38,139 nucleotides of DNA from Bacteroidia bacterium (GTDB lineage: Bacteria > Bacteroidota > Bacteroidia > M30B66). The stretch spans positions 1 through 38,139 of the forward strand of contig JAIBAI010000029.1 of the NCBI GenBank assembly GCA_019695235.1, read 5' to 3'. A program made the position numbers and the translations under genes. Shown piece after piece: positions 17,997-26,119 of this stretch (its first letter is position 1; the number at the start of each line of letters is the position of its first letter). The notes beneath the pieces are model-generated. The model ran no database searches, was not told the DNA's origin, and saw nothing but the letters and a program-made list of their open reading frames with translations.

Positions 17997-19880
17997 ATGA
18001 ATTATCTACAGGTAGAGAACCTTAGCAAATCCTATGGTGACAGGGTATTGTTCTCAAAAATCTCTTTTGGTCTGCAACAGGGTCAGAAAACCGCACTTGT
18101 TGCACGAAATGGTGCGGGAAAGTCAACCCTGATGCGGATTCTCACAAACCGGGAAATTGCTGATGAAGGTACTGTTGTTTTTCGAAAAGATATCCGCGTT
18201 TCATGGCTTGACCAAAACCCACCTTATGACCCGCAAAAGACGGTACTCGAGACCATCTTCTCTGGCAACGAGCCACGTCTAAAAGCAATTAGCCGATATG
18301 AACAAGCCCTGGCGCAACACGAAGCGCAACCCAATTCACAAACTACCCTGGTGCTGGAAGCAACAGTGGCTGAGGTAGAAACCCATAAAGCATGGGATAT
18401 GGAAGCACGGGTGAAAGAAGTGCTTGGAAGGCTTGATATTCATCTACTCGACCAAAGAATGGACTTGCTTTCAGGCGGGCAACGAAAAAGAGTAGCCCTA
18501 GCTGCGGTACTCATCGAAGAGCCTGACTTACTTCTGCTCGATGAACCTACCAACCACCTGGATGTTGAAATGATTGAGTGGCTGGAGGCATATTTAAAAC
18601 AAAGCAACCTCACCTTGTTGATGGTAACGCATGACCGGTATTTCCTTGATAATGTTTGTACTGATATTATCGAGTTAGACCAGCGAAATGTTTTTCGTTA
18701 CAAGGGCAACTATGCTTATTACCTTGAAAAAAAGGCGGCAGCAATAGAAGTCTTTAACAGTGAAGTAGAAAAAGCACGGAATCTTTTTACACGCGAGTTG
18801 GAGTGGATGCGCCGAATGCCTAAAGCACGGGGCACAAAGGCTAAATCAAGAATAAATGATTTCTATGATTTGAAAGAAAAAGCCTCAAGAAGGCAACAGG
18901 ACGAATCGGTACAGCTGCAAGTGAAAAGCACAAGACTTGGGGGTAAAATTCTGGAGCTGATTAAAATATCGAAAACCTATGGTGATTGGGAGATAATTAA
19001 GCCTTTTACATATATCTTTCGAAAAGGAGAAAAGATCGGAATTGTTGGTAAGAACGGAAGTGGGAAATCTACATTTTTGAAAATGATTATGGGCGAATTA
19101 AAGCCCGATACCGGAAAAATTCAAGTTGGCGAAACAGTTGTATTCGGATATTATTCGCAGGAAGGAATGATTGCTCAAGAAGACAAGCGTGTCATTGAAG
19201 TTGTACGCGATGTGGCTGATGTAATCCCTATGGCTGATGGAAGAAATTTATCAGCTTCCGGGCTGCTGCAAATGTTCCTGTTCCCGCCGGATATGCAATA
19301 TACACCAGTGGCCAAACTAAGCGGTGGCGAAAAAAGACGTTTGTATCTTCTTACCATCCTGATGAAAAATCCGAATTTTCTAATTCTGGATGAACCAACA
19401 AACGACCTTGACATTCAAACCTTAAATATCCTACAGGAGTTTCTTGAGCATTTTGGTGGTTGTGTTATGATTGTTACCCATGACAGGTACTTTATGGACA
19501 GCCTGGCAGAACATCTATTTGTCTTTGATGGTACAGGCGAAATAAAGGACTTCAATGGCAACTATACCGATTTTCGTCAGGAACAAATTAATGTAAAAGC
19601 ACAAGCAACCACAGTACAAACATCTGTAAAAGTTGCGCCGGAAGGGGAGAAGAAAAAAAAGACAAAACCATCCTTTAAAGAAGTACACGAGTTTAATTTA
19701 CTCGAGAAAGAAATACCTGAATTAGAAAATAAAATCAGCGAACTTCAAAACAAAATGAATCTTGGCATTAGTGACCATATAGAACTAACACTCATTGCAG
19801 AAGAGTTTTCAAAGGCCGAAGCCCTTCTGGATGAAAAAACAAGCAGATGGATGATTTTGGCCGAAAAAATGGAAGATTGA
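17997..19880 (+). CDS. ABC-F family ATPase, Uup-like
   Basis: The 627-residue soluble protein has two ABC ATPase domains and no membrane helices. NBD1 has a P-loop VARNGAGKST (about 35-44), signature LSGGQRKRVAL and Walker B LLLLDEPTNHLD. NBD2 has GKNGSGKST, LSGGEKRRL and FLILDEPTNDLD. A basic linker between them contains ARGTKAKSRINDFYDLKEKA, and the C-terminus ends in a coiled-coil after a KKKKTKPSF linker; both are typical of Uup within the ABC-F group. ABC-F proteins act on ribosomes, and Uup also affects DNA or ribosome-assembly phenotypes. The first glycine of the NBD1 P-loop is Ala36, a substitution I believe is common in Bacteroidota members. It is divergent from the efflux unit (139-base gap). 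Confidence 0.92.
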   Translation: MNYLQVENLSKSYGDRVLFSKISFGLQQGQKTALVARNGAGKSTLMRILTNREIADEGTVVFRKDIRVSWLDQNPPYDPQKTVLETIFSGNEPRLKAISRYEQALAQHEAQPNSQTTLVLEATVAEVETHKAWDMEARVKEVLGRLDIHLLDQRMDLLSGGQRKRVALAAVLIEEPDLLLLDEPTNHLDVEMIEWLEAYLKQSNLTLLMVTHDRYFLDNVCTDIIELDQRNVFRYKGNYAYYLEKKAAAIEVFNSEVEKARNLFTRELEWMRRMPKARGTKAKSRINDFYDLKEKASRRQQDESVQLQVKSTRLGGKILELIKISKTYGDWEIIKPFTYIFRKGEKIGIVGKNGSGKSTFLKMIMGELKPDTGKIQVGETVVFGYYSQEGMIAQEDKRVIEVVRDVADVIPMADGRNLSASGLLQMFLFPPDMQYTPVAKLSGGEKRRLYLLTILMKNPNFLILDEPTNDLDIQTLNILQEFLEHFGGCVMIVTHDRYFMDSLAEHLFVFDGTGEIKDFNGNYTDFRQEQINVKAQATTVQTSVKVAPEGEKKKKTKPSFKEVHEFNLLEKEIPELENKISELQNKMNLGISDHIELTLIAEEFSKAEALLDEKTSRWMILAEKMED

Positions 19881-19921
19881 GAAAAATATTTTTATAGATT
19901 TACTTTCATTTATTGCTTATT

Positions 19922-20977
19922 ATGAAAAGATATCTACTATTTACCTTAATAGCGGTGCTGACACTTCAGTCATGTATGACAACGGTGGTTTTTCAGGGCT
20001 TGCGCCCGGCAGACATCAGCCTTCCGGGCAATTTCAAAAATGTTGTTCTCGTAAACAGATATAAACCGGCAAAACAAAACCGTTGGTTTAATACGGTGGA
20101 GGGCATCTTTACCGGAGAAATACTATTCGCCGATAAACAGGGGGTTGACGAGGCATTGGCAGCCTTGCAGGGCAGGCTTCAGAGCGGACCGAAGTACAAT
20201 ACCTTTATTGCGAATGAAATGCTTGAAGGAAGTGGCACAGGAATACTTCCTCCACCGCTTACGAAAACCCAGATTCAAAACCTCTGCGCACAATACAGAG
20301 CTGATGCTGTGATTGCCATTGAAGCTTTTGATTCAGACATCGGAATTCAGACAGCATCTAAAACGCGAAAAAGGACTGAAAAAGGCAAGGAAATAATAGA
20401 ATCATATTTTGAGGCGATTGAGCAGGTAAACGTTAAAATCGGATGGAGAATTTACAATGGTGAAAACGGCGCAATCATTGACCAACATCAAACATACGCA
20501 ACAAAAGAGTTTGCCAGCGAAGGTTTTACCCCCGAAGAAGCCCGAAGAGGCCTTGTGTTTCCTACCCAGGCAATCTTCCAGACGGGCAGAGAAGGAGGTG
20601 ATTTGTACGGTATCAGAATAGCACCCTCATGGGTAACTTATGAGCGGATGATCTATACAAAAGCAGCCGGTTTGGGCTCAATGAAAATAGCCAAACGCAA
20701 AGCACTGCGCGGCGACTGGAAAGAAGCAGTCACAATTTGGGAACGACTTTCACGCTCAGAAGATTTGAAAATTGCAGGCAGAACAACCTATAACATGGCC
20801 GTTGCATACGAGTTCATGAATGATTACGATAACGCATTAAAATTCGCAAGAAAGGCATCTGATAAATACCATCTGGTGCGTGCTGATCAATATATTCAGG
20901 TGTTAAATAACCGCCTGGCTGAGTTGAAACGACTTGATTTTCAAATGCAGGAACCAGCAGTTACTCCGGGCGAATGA
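19922..20977 (+). CDS. DUF6340-like lipoprotein
   Basis: The 351-residue product has a lipoprotein signal with lipobox LQSC (lipidated Cys18) followed by MTTVVFQGLRPADISLP. It resembles a Bacteroidota-restricted family annotated as DUF6340. The middle contains a predicted nucleotide-like alternating beta region (FKNVVLVNRY; YRADAVIAIEAFDSDIGI). The C-terminal about 100 residues form two TPR-like helical pairs (ALRGDWKEAVTIWERLSR; TYNMAVAYEFMNDYDNALKFARKAS). The function is unknown; an envelope-located scaffold is a fair guess. An in-frame TTG (19913) precedes it, but ATG 19922 starts the signal peptide cleanly. It lies 41 bases after the ABC-F gene and may be co-transcribed with it, although a TACTTTCA box at 19901-19908 could give its own promoter. 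Confidence 0.78.
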   Translation: MKRYLLFTLIAVLTLQSCMTTVVFQGLRPADISLPGNFKNVVLVNRYKPAKQNRWFNTVEGIFTGEILFADKQGVDEALAALQGRLQSGPKYNTFIANEMLEGSGTGILPPPLTKTQIQNLCAQYRADAVIAIEAFDSDIGIQTASKTRKRTEKGKEIIESYFEAIEQVNVKIGWRIYNGENGAIIDQHQTYATKEFASEGFTPEEARRGLVFPTQAIFQTGREGGDLYGIRIAPSWVTYERMIYTKAAGLGSMKIAKRKALRGDWKEAVTIWERLSRSEDLKIAGRTTYNMAVAYEFMNDYDNALKFARKASDKYHLVRADQYIQVLNNRLAELKRLDFQMQEPAVTPGE

Positions 20978-21010
20978 GCTTGCAAAAATGTGGCTTGTTT
21001 TGCTCCCCCT

Positions 21011-21026
21011 TCCCGCACGTACGGGA
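21011..21026. repeat. Imperfect 16-base palindrome, copy 1
   Basis: TCCCGCACGTACGGGA is palindromic except for one C/A pair (positions 6 and 11 of the element). It occupies the place of the T-arm in the tRNA-Asn remnant and differs by one base from copy 2. Confidence 0.7.
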
Positions 21027-21040
21027 GCCCCTTTGATTAA

Positions 21041-21056
21041 TCCCGTACGTACGGGA
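21041..21056. repeat. Perfect 16-base palindrome, copy 2
   Basis: TCCCGTACGTACGGGA equals its own reverse complement. It sits in place of the anticodon 5' stem in the tRNA-Asn remnant. Two near-identical copies 30 bases apart suggest a REP-like repeat family; I noticed no further copy in the window. Confidence 0.8.
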
Positions 21057-21105
21057 CTATAACCAGCATTCAGTCAGAAAGCAATAACAAGGCTGAAATA
21101 TAAAC

Positions 21106-21133
21106 AAACAAGCCGGCGTAAGCCGGCTTGTTT
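21106..21133 (-). terminator. Intrinsic terminator of tRNA-Asn
   Basis: A perfect 12-bp stem (AAACAAGCCGGC with its complement) closes a 4-base loop, starting 2 bases beyond the tRNA 3' end. On the minus strand it is followed by T-rich sequence (GTTTATATTT). It has a short T-run on the plus side too, so it may also stop transcripts coming from the DUF6340 gene. Confidence 0.8.
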
Positions 21134-21135
21134 TG

Positions 21136-21209
21136 CTCCCCCTCTTGGGCTCGAACCAAGGACCCTTTGATTAACAGTCAAATGCTCTAACCAGCTGAGC
21201 TAAGGAGGA
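21136..21209 (-). tRNA. tRNA-Asn (GTT)
   Basis: The minus strand folds as a complete cloverleaf of 74 bases. The acceptor stem TCCTCCT pairs with AGGGGGA (one T-G pair), the D-arm contains AGCTCAGCTGGTTAGAGC, and the anticodon loop CTGTTAA gives anticodon GTT. The T-arm is CTTGG-TTCGAGC-CCAAG, and G is the discriminator base. The 3' CCA is not encoded (CAA follows the discriminator), so it must be added by the CCA enzyme. It ends 2 bases before a strong terminator and has its own promoter-like sequence upstream. Confidence 0.97.
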
Positions 21210-21221
21210 GTTTGAGGGCTG

Positions 21222-21252
21222 CAATGTTACGAAAAATTTTATCAATCACCAA
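21222..21252 (-). promoter_or_regulatory. Possible promoter of tRNA-Asn
   Basis: On the minus strand TTG (21250-21252), a 20-base spacer and TAACATTG (21222-21229, one mismatch to TAnnTTTG) end 12 bases before the tRNA 5' end, which is suitable for a short 5' leader. Confidence 0.4.
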
Positions 21253-21305
21253 TCAAACATCAATATGTGTTGAATTTTATCGTACTGACATTCAGATAAA
21301 TAGCC

Positions 21306-23126
21306 TTAAACAAAGGACTGGAGGTCAAAAAGTCTCTTGTAAGCACCCTGTTTTATGAGCAATTCATGGTGTGTTCCACGTTCTACAATCTCACCATCCT
21401 GCATCACTAAAATCAGGTCAGCATGCTGGATAGTGGTCAGGCGATGTGCGATGATTAAGGCAGTACGCTGCACCATTAGCCGCGAAAGGGCATCCTGGAC
21501 CAATCTTTCACTTTCAGTGTCTAAAGCTGAGGTGGCTTCATCAAGTATCAAAATGGGCGGATTGGCCAAAACTGCCCGGGCTATGCTAAGACGCTGCCGC
21601 TGGCCTCCTGATAGCTTATGCCCTCGATCGCCTATATTGGTCTGGTAAGCATCCGGCATTTCTATGATGAAATCATGCGCATTGGCAATTTGAGCCGCAT
21701 GTTGAACTTCCTCTAATGTAGCACCAGGCTTCCCAAGAGCGATATTGTTAAAAATACTGTCGTTAAAAAGAACACTTTCCTGACTGACAATCCCCATGAG
21801 CCGACGCAGGCTGTCGAGCTGCAAAGCACGTATATCATGCCCGTCAATCAAAATACGCCCATTACTCACATCATAAAACCGGGGTAGTAAATCAGCAAGC
21901 GTTGATTTCCCTGAACCCGACTGGCCCACAAGAGCAATGGTCTTCCCTTTGCTAAGCGTAAAATTAATGTCTTTTAAAACCGGCTCTTGATGGTAGCTAA
22001 AATCAACGTGCTCATAGCGCAACTCCTGCTCAAACAGATCAAGAGAGATGGCATCTGTGGCGTTCTGTATACGGTTTTCGGCATTTAATATCTGGTCAAC
22101 ACGCTCCATCGAAGCACGTCCTTTTTGAAGATTGTAATAAGCTTGAGAAATGGCTTTTACAGGCGGCAGAATCTGCGAAAACACCAAAATAAATGTCATA
22201 AAAATTTCCGGACTCAATGCATTATTACCGCTTAAAACAGCTCTGCCACCAAAGAGCATAATGGCAACAATCACCATCGAACCCATGAGTTCACTTAGTG
22301 GTGATGCCAAATCTTTCTTACGGTAAATACGGTTCATCAGCCGTTTTAAAGCATAATTGGTGTGCCTGAAACGCTCTCTGCTTAAAGGTTCTGCATTAAA
22401 TGCCTTGAGAATCCGCAATCCGCCAAGGGTCTCCTCAGTCAGCGACATAAGCTCTCCGGTTCTTTTCATGCCCTCCTCTGATGAACGCCGCAAGCTTTTT
22501 CCTATCCGCCCGATGATTATTCCGGCAACAGGTATAAGTACCATTGAAAACAATGTTAACTCCGGGCTCATAAAAAATAAGGTGAGCACGTACACCAGCA
22601 CCGTAGGCGGATCGCGAAAAATCATTTCAATGGCTCCGATAACCGACCATTCAATCTCCTGCACATCATTTGTCATCCGGGTCATGATATCTCCTTTTCT
22701 TTCATTGGTGTAATATGAAAGCGGAAGGGCCAACACCTTGTCGTACAGTGCGTTGCGTATATCCATGATGACCCCGTTGCGCACAGGGGCTAAAAAATAC
22801 ATTGCCAGGTACCGAAAAAGATTTTTTAGTAAAAACATCAATACTACCATGCCGCAAAGCCAGAGCAGTGCAGCCTCCTTTCCGGTACTTTCAATGATGC
22901 CGGTAACTTTATATGCAAAATAGTGTTGAAACCATCCGGCACTGAAATGAAAGGCCGGAAGAGAATGAACCTTTTCTTGTGTTTCAAATAGCAAGCCCAA
23001 AAAAGGAATCGCCAGTGTAAGCGTAAACAGCCCGAAGACAATACCGAGCAAGTTAAATCCGATATTTAGCCCTACATATTTGGCGTAAGGGCGCACATAC
23101 CGAAAGGGTCCACGTAGCAGATTCAT
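21306..23126 (-). CDS. MsbA-like ABC transporter, fused permease and ATPase
   Basis: The 606-residue half-transporter has an N-terminal six-helix exporter domain (first helix near LNIGFNLLGIVFGLFTLTLAIPF) and a C-terminal ATPase: GQSGSGKST, Q-loop IVSQESVLF, signature LSGGQRQRLSIARAVL, Walker B ILILDEATSALD and switch IAHRLTT. The overall type is the lipid A/multidrug exporter group (MsbA/LmrA), working as a homodimer in the inner membrane; flipping of lipid A core is likely but not proven. The frame is open to 23180 with ATGs at 23180, 23144 and 23126. The box TACCTTTG on the minus strand (23134-23141) lies between the last two, so initiation at 23126 (MNLLRGPFRYV) fits best and matches the usual family N-terminus. 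Confidence 0.92.
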   Translation of the reverse strand: MNLLRGPFRYVRPYAKYVGLNIGFNLLGIVFGLFTLTLAIPFLGLLFETQEKVHSLPAFHFSAGWFQHYFAYKVTGIIESTGKEAALLWLCGMVVLMFLLKNLFRYLAMYFLAPVRNGVIMDIRNALYDKVLALPLSYYTNERKGDIMTRMTNDVQEIEWSVIGAIEMIFRDPPTVLVYVLTLFFMSPELTLFSMVLIPVAGIIIGRIGKSLRRSSEEGMKRTGELMSLTEETLGGLRILKAFNAEPLSRERFRHTNYALKRLMNRIYRKKDLASPLSELMGSMVIVAIMLFGGRAVLSGNNALSPEIFMTFILVFSQILPPVKAISQAYYNLQKGRASMERVDQILNAENRIQNATDAISLDLFEQELRYEHVDFSYHQEPVLKDINFTLSKGKTIALVGQSGSGKSTLADLLPRFYDVSNGRILIDGHDIRALQLDSLRRLMGIVSQESVLFNDSIFNNIALGKPGATLEEVQHAAQIANAHDFIIEMPDAYQTNIGDRGHKLSGGQRQRLSIARAVLANPPILILDEATSALDTESERLVQDALSRLMVQRTALIIAHRLTTIQHADLILVMQDGEIVERGTHHELLIKQGAYKRLFDLQSFV

Positions 23127-23133
23127 CAGCCTC

Positions 23134-23141
23134 CAAAGGTA
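23134..23141 (-). promoter_or_regulatory. -7 promoter box that decides the ABC exporter start
   Basis: On the minus strand this is TACCTTTG, a perfect TAnnTTTG box, 7 bases before ATG 23126 and downstream of the other two candidate starts. A TTCG 17 bases upstream is a weak -33 candidate. Confidence 0.5.
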
Positions 23142-23247
23142 CATGAATTTCAAGCGCACGAATGGGTGTACACCACACATAGTGCTCCTGTGGCGATTGT
23201 TGGGCTTACTGTATGGGTAAAACTGCCATATTTAACCTAAAAAACGC

Positions 23248-23255
23248 TAATTTTG
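23248..23255 (+). promoter_or_regulatory. -7 promoter box for the E2 gene
   Basis: TAATTTTG matches TAnnTTTG perfectly, 33 bases before the ATG at 23289. The -33 element is not clear. It lies in the 162-base divergent gap between the ABC exporter and E2 genes. Confidence 0.45.
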
Positions 23256-23288
23256 CCGGCTCAAAACATTACCCCGATTCAGATAATT

Positions 23289-24581
23289 ATGGCGAAATTT
23301 GAACTGATTATGCCTAAAATGGGCGAAAGCGTCGCGGAAGCTACTATCATTAAATGGTTGAAAAACCCGGGCGACACCATCGAATTAGACGAAGCTGTGC
23401 TTGAAATTGCCACCGACAAGGTTGACTCTGAAATCCCATCCCCTGTAGCCGGCATCCTTGAAAAACATCTCTTCAATGAAGGCGATACCATTCAGGTAAA
23501 CGGGGTAATTGCAATTATTAATACATCAGGCGAGGCAGCAACTACACCTGCCGCACCTGCGCAACAAGCCATTCAGGCAAAAGAAACACCGCTGGAAGTG
23601 CCGTTTGTGTCGCAGACCCTTGAAGTATCAGCCATCAAATCAGTACCAGGCGGACGCTTTTATTCTCCTTTGGTACGCAGCATGGCAAAGCTTGAACAAA
23701 TTAGCCAGGCAGAACTTGATGCTATTGCAGGCTCCGGAAAAGATGGCAGGCTTACCAAAGATGATATGCTAGCATACCTTGAAACACGTAAAAGTGGTAA
23801 GGCCGTTAAACCCGCGGGCGCAACAAATACCACGCCGGTAAAGCCTCAAGCCCCTGCCGTTTCTGTCTCTGGCGGCGACGAAATCATCGAGATGGACCGC
23901 ATGCGAAAACTGATTGCAGACCACATGGTGATGTCGAAATCTGTAAGTCCGCATGTTACCTCATTTATCGAAGCCGATGTGACTAACATGGTACTATGGC
24001 GCGAAAAAGTGAAAAAAGAGTTCGAGAAAAAAGAAGGTGAAAAAATTACTTTTACCCCCATCATCATTGAAGCGGTTGCAAGAGCTATCCGCGATTTCCC
24101 GATGATTAATATTTCAGTTGATGGTACAAAAATCATCAAAAAGAAAAATATCAATGTAGGTATGGCAACGGCCCTTCCTTCCGGAAACCTGATTGTACCG
24201 GTAATTAAAAACGCCGATACCATGAACCTTGTCGGTTTAAGTAAAGCCGTAAATGACCTTGCAAACCGGGCAAGAAACAATAAACTTAGTCCGGATGAAA
24301 TTGCAGGAGGAACCTTCACAATTACCAATGTTGGCTCTTTCGGTAATGTAATGGGCACCCCAATCATAAACCAGCCGCAGGTGGCCATCATGGCCATCGG
24401 GGTTATTAAGAAAAAACCTGCAGTGCTTGAAACACCACAGGGTGATGTGATTGCCATCCGACACATGATGTTCTGCTCTTTATCGTATGACCATCGTGTT
24501 GTAGATGGTTCTCTGGGTGGAAGCTTTCTGCGCAGGGTAGCCGATTACCTTGAAGCATTTGACATAAACCGCCCCATCTGA
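23289..24581 (+). CDS. 2-oxoacid dehydrogenase E2 component (dihydrolipoyl acyltransferase)
   Basis: The 430-residue protein has the full E2 layout. A single N-terminal lipoyl domain has the lipoylated lysine in ATDKVDS (K44). A flexible Ala/Pro-rich linker, a peripheral subunit-binding domain at about 118-155 (SPLVRSMAKLEQI..GRLTKDDMLAYL) and a second linker follow. The catalytic core ends with YDHRVVDGSLGG (catalytic His about 402). It transfers acyl groups from lipoamide to CoA. The family cannot be settled between pyruvate, branched-chain and 2-oxoglutarate complexes from sequence by eye; the single lipoyl domain and core look closest to the branched-chain/pyruvate type of Bacteroidota. 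No E1 or E3 gene is nearby. Start at ATG 23289; in-frame codons back to 23253 lack an ATG. The stop overlaps the next start (TGATG). Confidence 0.92.
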   Translation: MAKFELIMPKMGESVAEATIIKWLKNPGDTIELDEAVLEIATDKVDSEIPSPVAGILEKHLFNEGDTIQVNGVIAIINTSGEAATTPAAPAQQAIQAKETPLEVPFVSQTLEVSAIKSVPGGRFYSPLVRSMAKLEQISQAELDAIAGSGKDGRLTKDDMLAYLETRKSGKAVKPAGATNTTPVKPQAPAVSVSGGDEIIEMDRMRKLIADHMVMSKSVSPHVTSFIEADVTNMVLWREKVKKEFEKKEGEKITFTPIIIEAVARAIRDFPMINISVDGTKIIKKKNINVGMATALPSGNLIVPVIKNADTMNLVGLSKAVNDLANRARNNKLSPDEIAGGTFTITNVGSFGNVMGTPIINQPQVAIMAIGVIKKKPAVLETPQGDVIAIRHMMFCSLSYDHRVVDGSLGGSFLRRVADYLEAFDINRPI

Positions 24582-25399
24582 TGGAATTAATTCTGAAAAA
24601 ACCACTTGTAATTTTCGATATCGAGTCAACAGGCACCAATGCTGCCGCTGATAGAATTGTTGAAATTTGTGTACTAAAGGTTTCGCCGGATGGGAAAGAG
24701 GAAATCCGCACCCGACGCATCAATCCTACCATCCCTATTCCGGCGGAGGTTACTGCAATTCATGGTATATCAGATCAGGATGTAAAAGATGAACCTACGT
24801 TTAAAATGCTTGCAAAAGGCCTTTTAGACTTCATTGGAGATGCTGACCTGGCGGGTTTTAATTCAAACAAGTTCGATGTGCCTATGCTGATCGAAGAATT
24901 TTACCGGGCCGGAATAGAATTCCCCATGGAAGAGCGCAACCTTGTGGATGTTCAGAATATTTTTCACCAAATGGAGCAGAGAACCCTTGTGGCTGCTGTG
25001 AAATTTTATTGTAACCGCGACCATATTGGTGCACATGGCGCCGAAGCAGATGTCATCGCTACCTATGAGGTGCTAAAGGCACAGCTCGACAAATACCAGA
25101 ATCAGGAGTTTACTGACCGCTCCGGCAAAACTTCCGTTCCGGTGGTTAACGACATTCAAAAACTTTCTGAGTTTACTACCAACCGCGACTGGGTTGACTT
25201 CGCAGGGAGAATGGTATATGACAGAGATGGCAAAGAATGTTTTAACTTCGGAAAACACAAAGGCAAAAGGGTAGAAGAAGTGTTTGCCAAAGAACCCAGC
25301 TATTACGACTGGATTATGAATGGCGATTTCGCCTTGTCAACAAAAAGGGCAATTGAGAAAATTCGCACCAGAGGCCTTGTAAATAAATTCAAAGCCTGA
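24581..25399 (+). CDS. DnaQ-like 3'-5' exonuclease (DEDDh)
   Basis: The 272-residue protein has the exonuclease fold of the DNA polymerase III epsilon/exonuclease X group. Exo I is VIFDIESTG (D13, E15), exo II is AGFNSNKFDVPML, and exo III is AHGAEADVIATYEVL with the His and Asp of the DEDDh type. The C-terminal about 70 residues (FNFGKHKGKRVEEV..YYDWIMNGDF) match the small domain also found behind exonuclease X-type nucleases. It is probably a repair or proofreading nuclease acting on 3' ends of DNA. Its ATG shares one base with the E2 stop, implying translational coupling to a metabolic gene, which has no evident functional reason. The FAH-family gene follows after one base. Confidence 0.88.
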   Translation: MELILKKPLVIFDIESTGTNAAADRIVEICVLKVSPDGKEEIRTRRINPTIPIPAEVTAIHGISDQDVKDEPTFKMLAKGLLDFIGDADLAGFNSNKFDVPMLIEEFYRAGIEFPMEERNLVDVQNIFHQMEQRTLVAAVKFYCNRDHIGAHGAEADVIATYEVLKAQLDKYQNQEFTDRSGKTSVPVVNDIQKLSEFTTNRDWVDFAGRMVYDRDGKECFNFGKHKGKRVEEVFAKEPSYYDWIMNGDFALSTKRAIEKIRTRGLVNKFKA

Positions 25400-25400
25400 G

Positions 25401-26012
25401 ATGAAAATCATCTGTATTGGCCGGAATTATTCAGAACATGCAAAAGAACTGAACAATCCCGTTCCTGAAGAACCTGTGTTTTTTATAAAACCCGACTCTG
25501 CTATCCTTAGAAATAATACGCCTTTTTACATCCCTGAATTTACGAATGAGGTGCATTTTGAAATTGAAATTGTACTGAAAATTAACCGGCCAGGAAAACA
25601 TATAGCAGAACAATTTGCACACAAATACTTTGATGAAATCACTGCCGGAATTGACTTCACAGCACGTGATGTACAACAAGAATTAAAACACAGGGGCCTC
25701 CCCTGGGAAAAGGCAAAAGGCTTTGATGGGGCAGCACCTATTGGCTTGTTCGTGCCTAAATCGAGCCTGACAGATATCAATGCTTTGGACTTCCGGCTCG
25801 AAGTTAACGGTGAAATAAAACAGCATGGCAATACCCGTGATATGCTCTTTGGTTTCGATAAAATTATTGCATACATCACCCGCTTCGTTACCCTCAAAAA
25901 AGGGGATTTAATTTACACCGGAACCCCTGCCGGCGTAGGACCTGTTAAAGCAGGTGATAGGCTTCAGGGCTTTATAGCCAATCAGTCTATGTTCAATTTT
26001 CAGGTAAAATAA
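25401..26012 (+). CDS. Fumarylacetoacetate hydrolase (FAH) family protein
   Basis: The 203-residue protein is a short FAH-fold enzyme like FAHD1/YcgM. It begins MKIICIGRNYSEHAKEL and has the metal-binding acidic residues in EVHFEIEIVL (E..E) and the following AGIDFTARDVQ (D). The GFDGAAPIG and GDLIYTGTPAGVGP blocks are present. Members act as acylpyruvate hydrolases or oxaloacetate decarboxylases; the exact substrate is not determined here. It starts one base after the exonuclease stop and is likely the last gene of the E2-exonuclease unit. Confidence 0.9.
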   Translation: MKIICIGRNYSEHAKELNNPVPEEPVFFIKPDSAILRNNTPFYIPEFTNEVHFEIEIVLKINRPGKHIAEQFAHKYFDEITAGIDFTARDVQQELKHRGLPWEKAKGFDGAAPIGLFVPKSSLTDINALDFRLEVNGEIKQHGNTRDMLFGFDKIIAYITRFVTLKKGDLIYTGTPAGVGPVKAGDRLQGFIANQSMFNFQVK

Positions 26013-26055
26013 ATCTCCCTGAACATTTTGTACGTCTGCGCTGTTTTCTTTCTGG

Positions 26056-26088
26056 TTGTTATTCGCCGAAAAAATATCAGTACCTTTG
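26056..26088 (+). promoter_or_regulatory. Bacteroidota-type promoter for the PepSY-like lipoprotein
   Basis: TTG at 26056-26058, a 22-base spacer and a perfect TACCTTTG box at 26081-26088, 31 bases before the ATG. This is the most complete two-part promoter match in the window. Confidence 0.6.
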
Positions 26089-26119
26089 AATAAACCTGAC
26101 GCAATTAAAACCATTGATC

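Larger units (their letters stand above)
20992..21067 (-). pseudogene. Broken tRNA-Asn copy with palindromic replacements
   Basis: Read on the minus strand, this stretch repeats three blocks of the intact tRNA-Asn at 21136-21209 in the same order. They are the D-arm piece GCTGGTTA.AG (21057-21067, one mismatch), the anticodon 3' side TTAATCAAAGGG (21029-21040), and the acceptor 3' strand with its flank AGGGGGAGCAAAACAAGCC (20992-21010, identical over 19 bases). Between these blocks the anticodon 5' stem is replaced by a perfect 16-base palindrome, and the T-arm by a near-identical imperfect one. The tRNA 5' acceptor half is missing. It cannot make a normal tRNA; I infer a duplicated and decayed, or element-invaded, tRNA gene. 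Confidence 0.7.

Noticed and set aside
23846-24466. 206-residue minus-strand open frame inside the E2 gene
   Set aside because: It is a shadow of a strongly supported coding region on the other strand, with no recognisable domain or start context.
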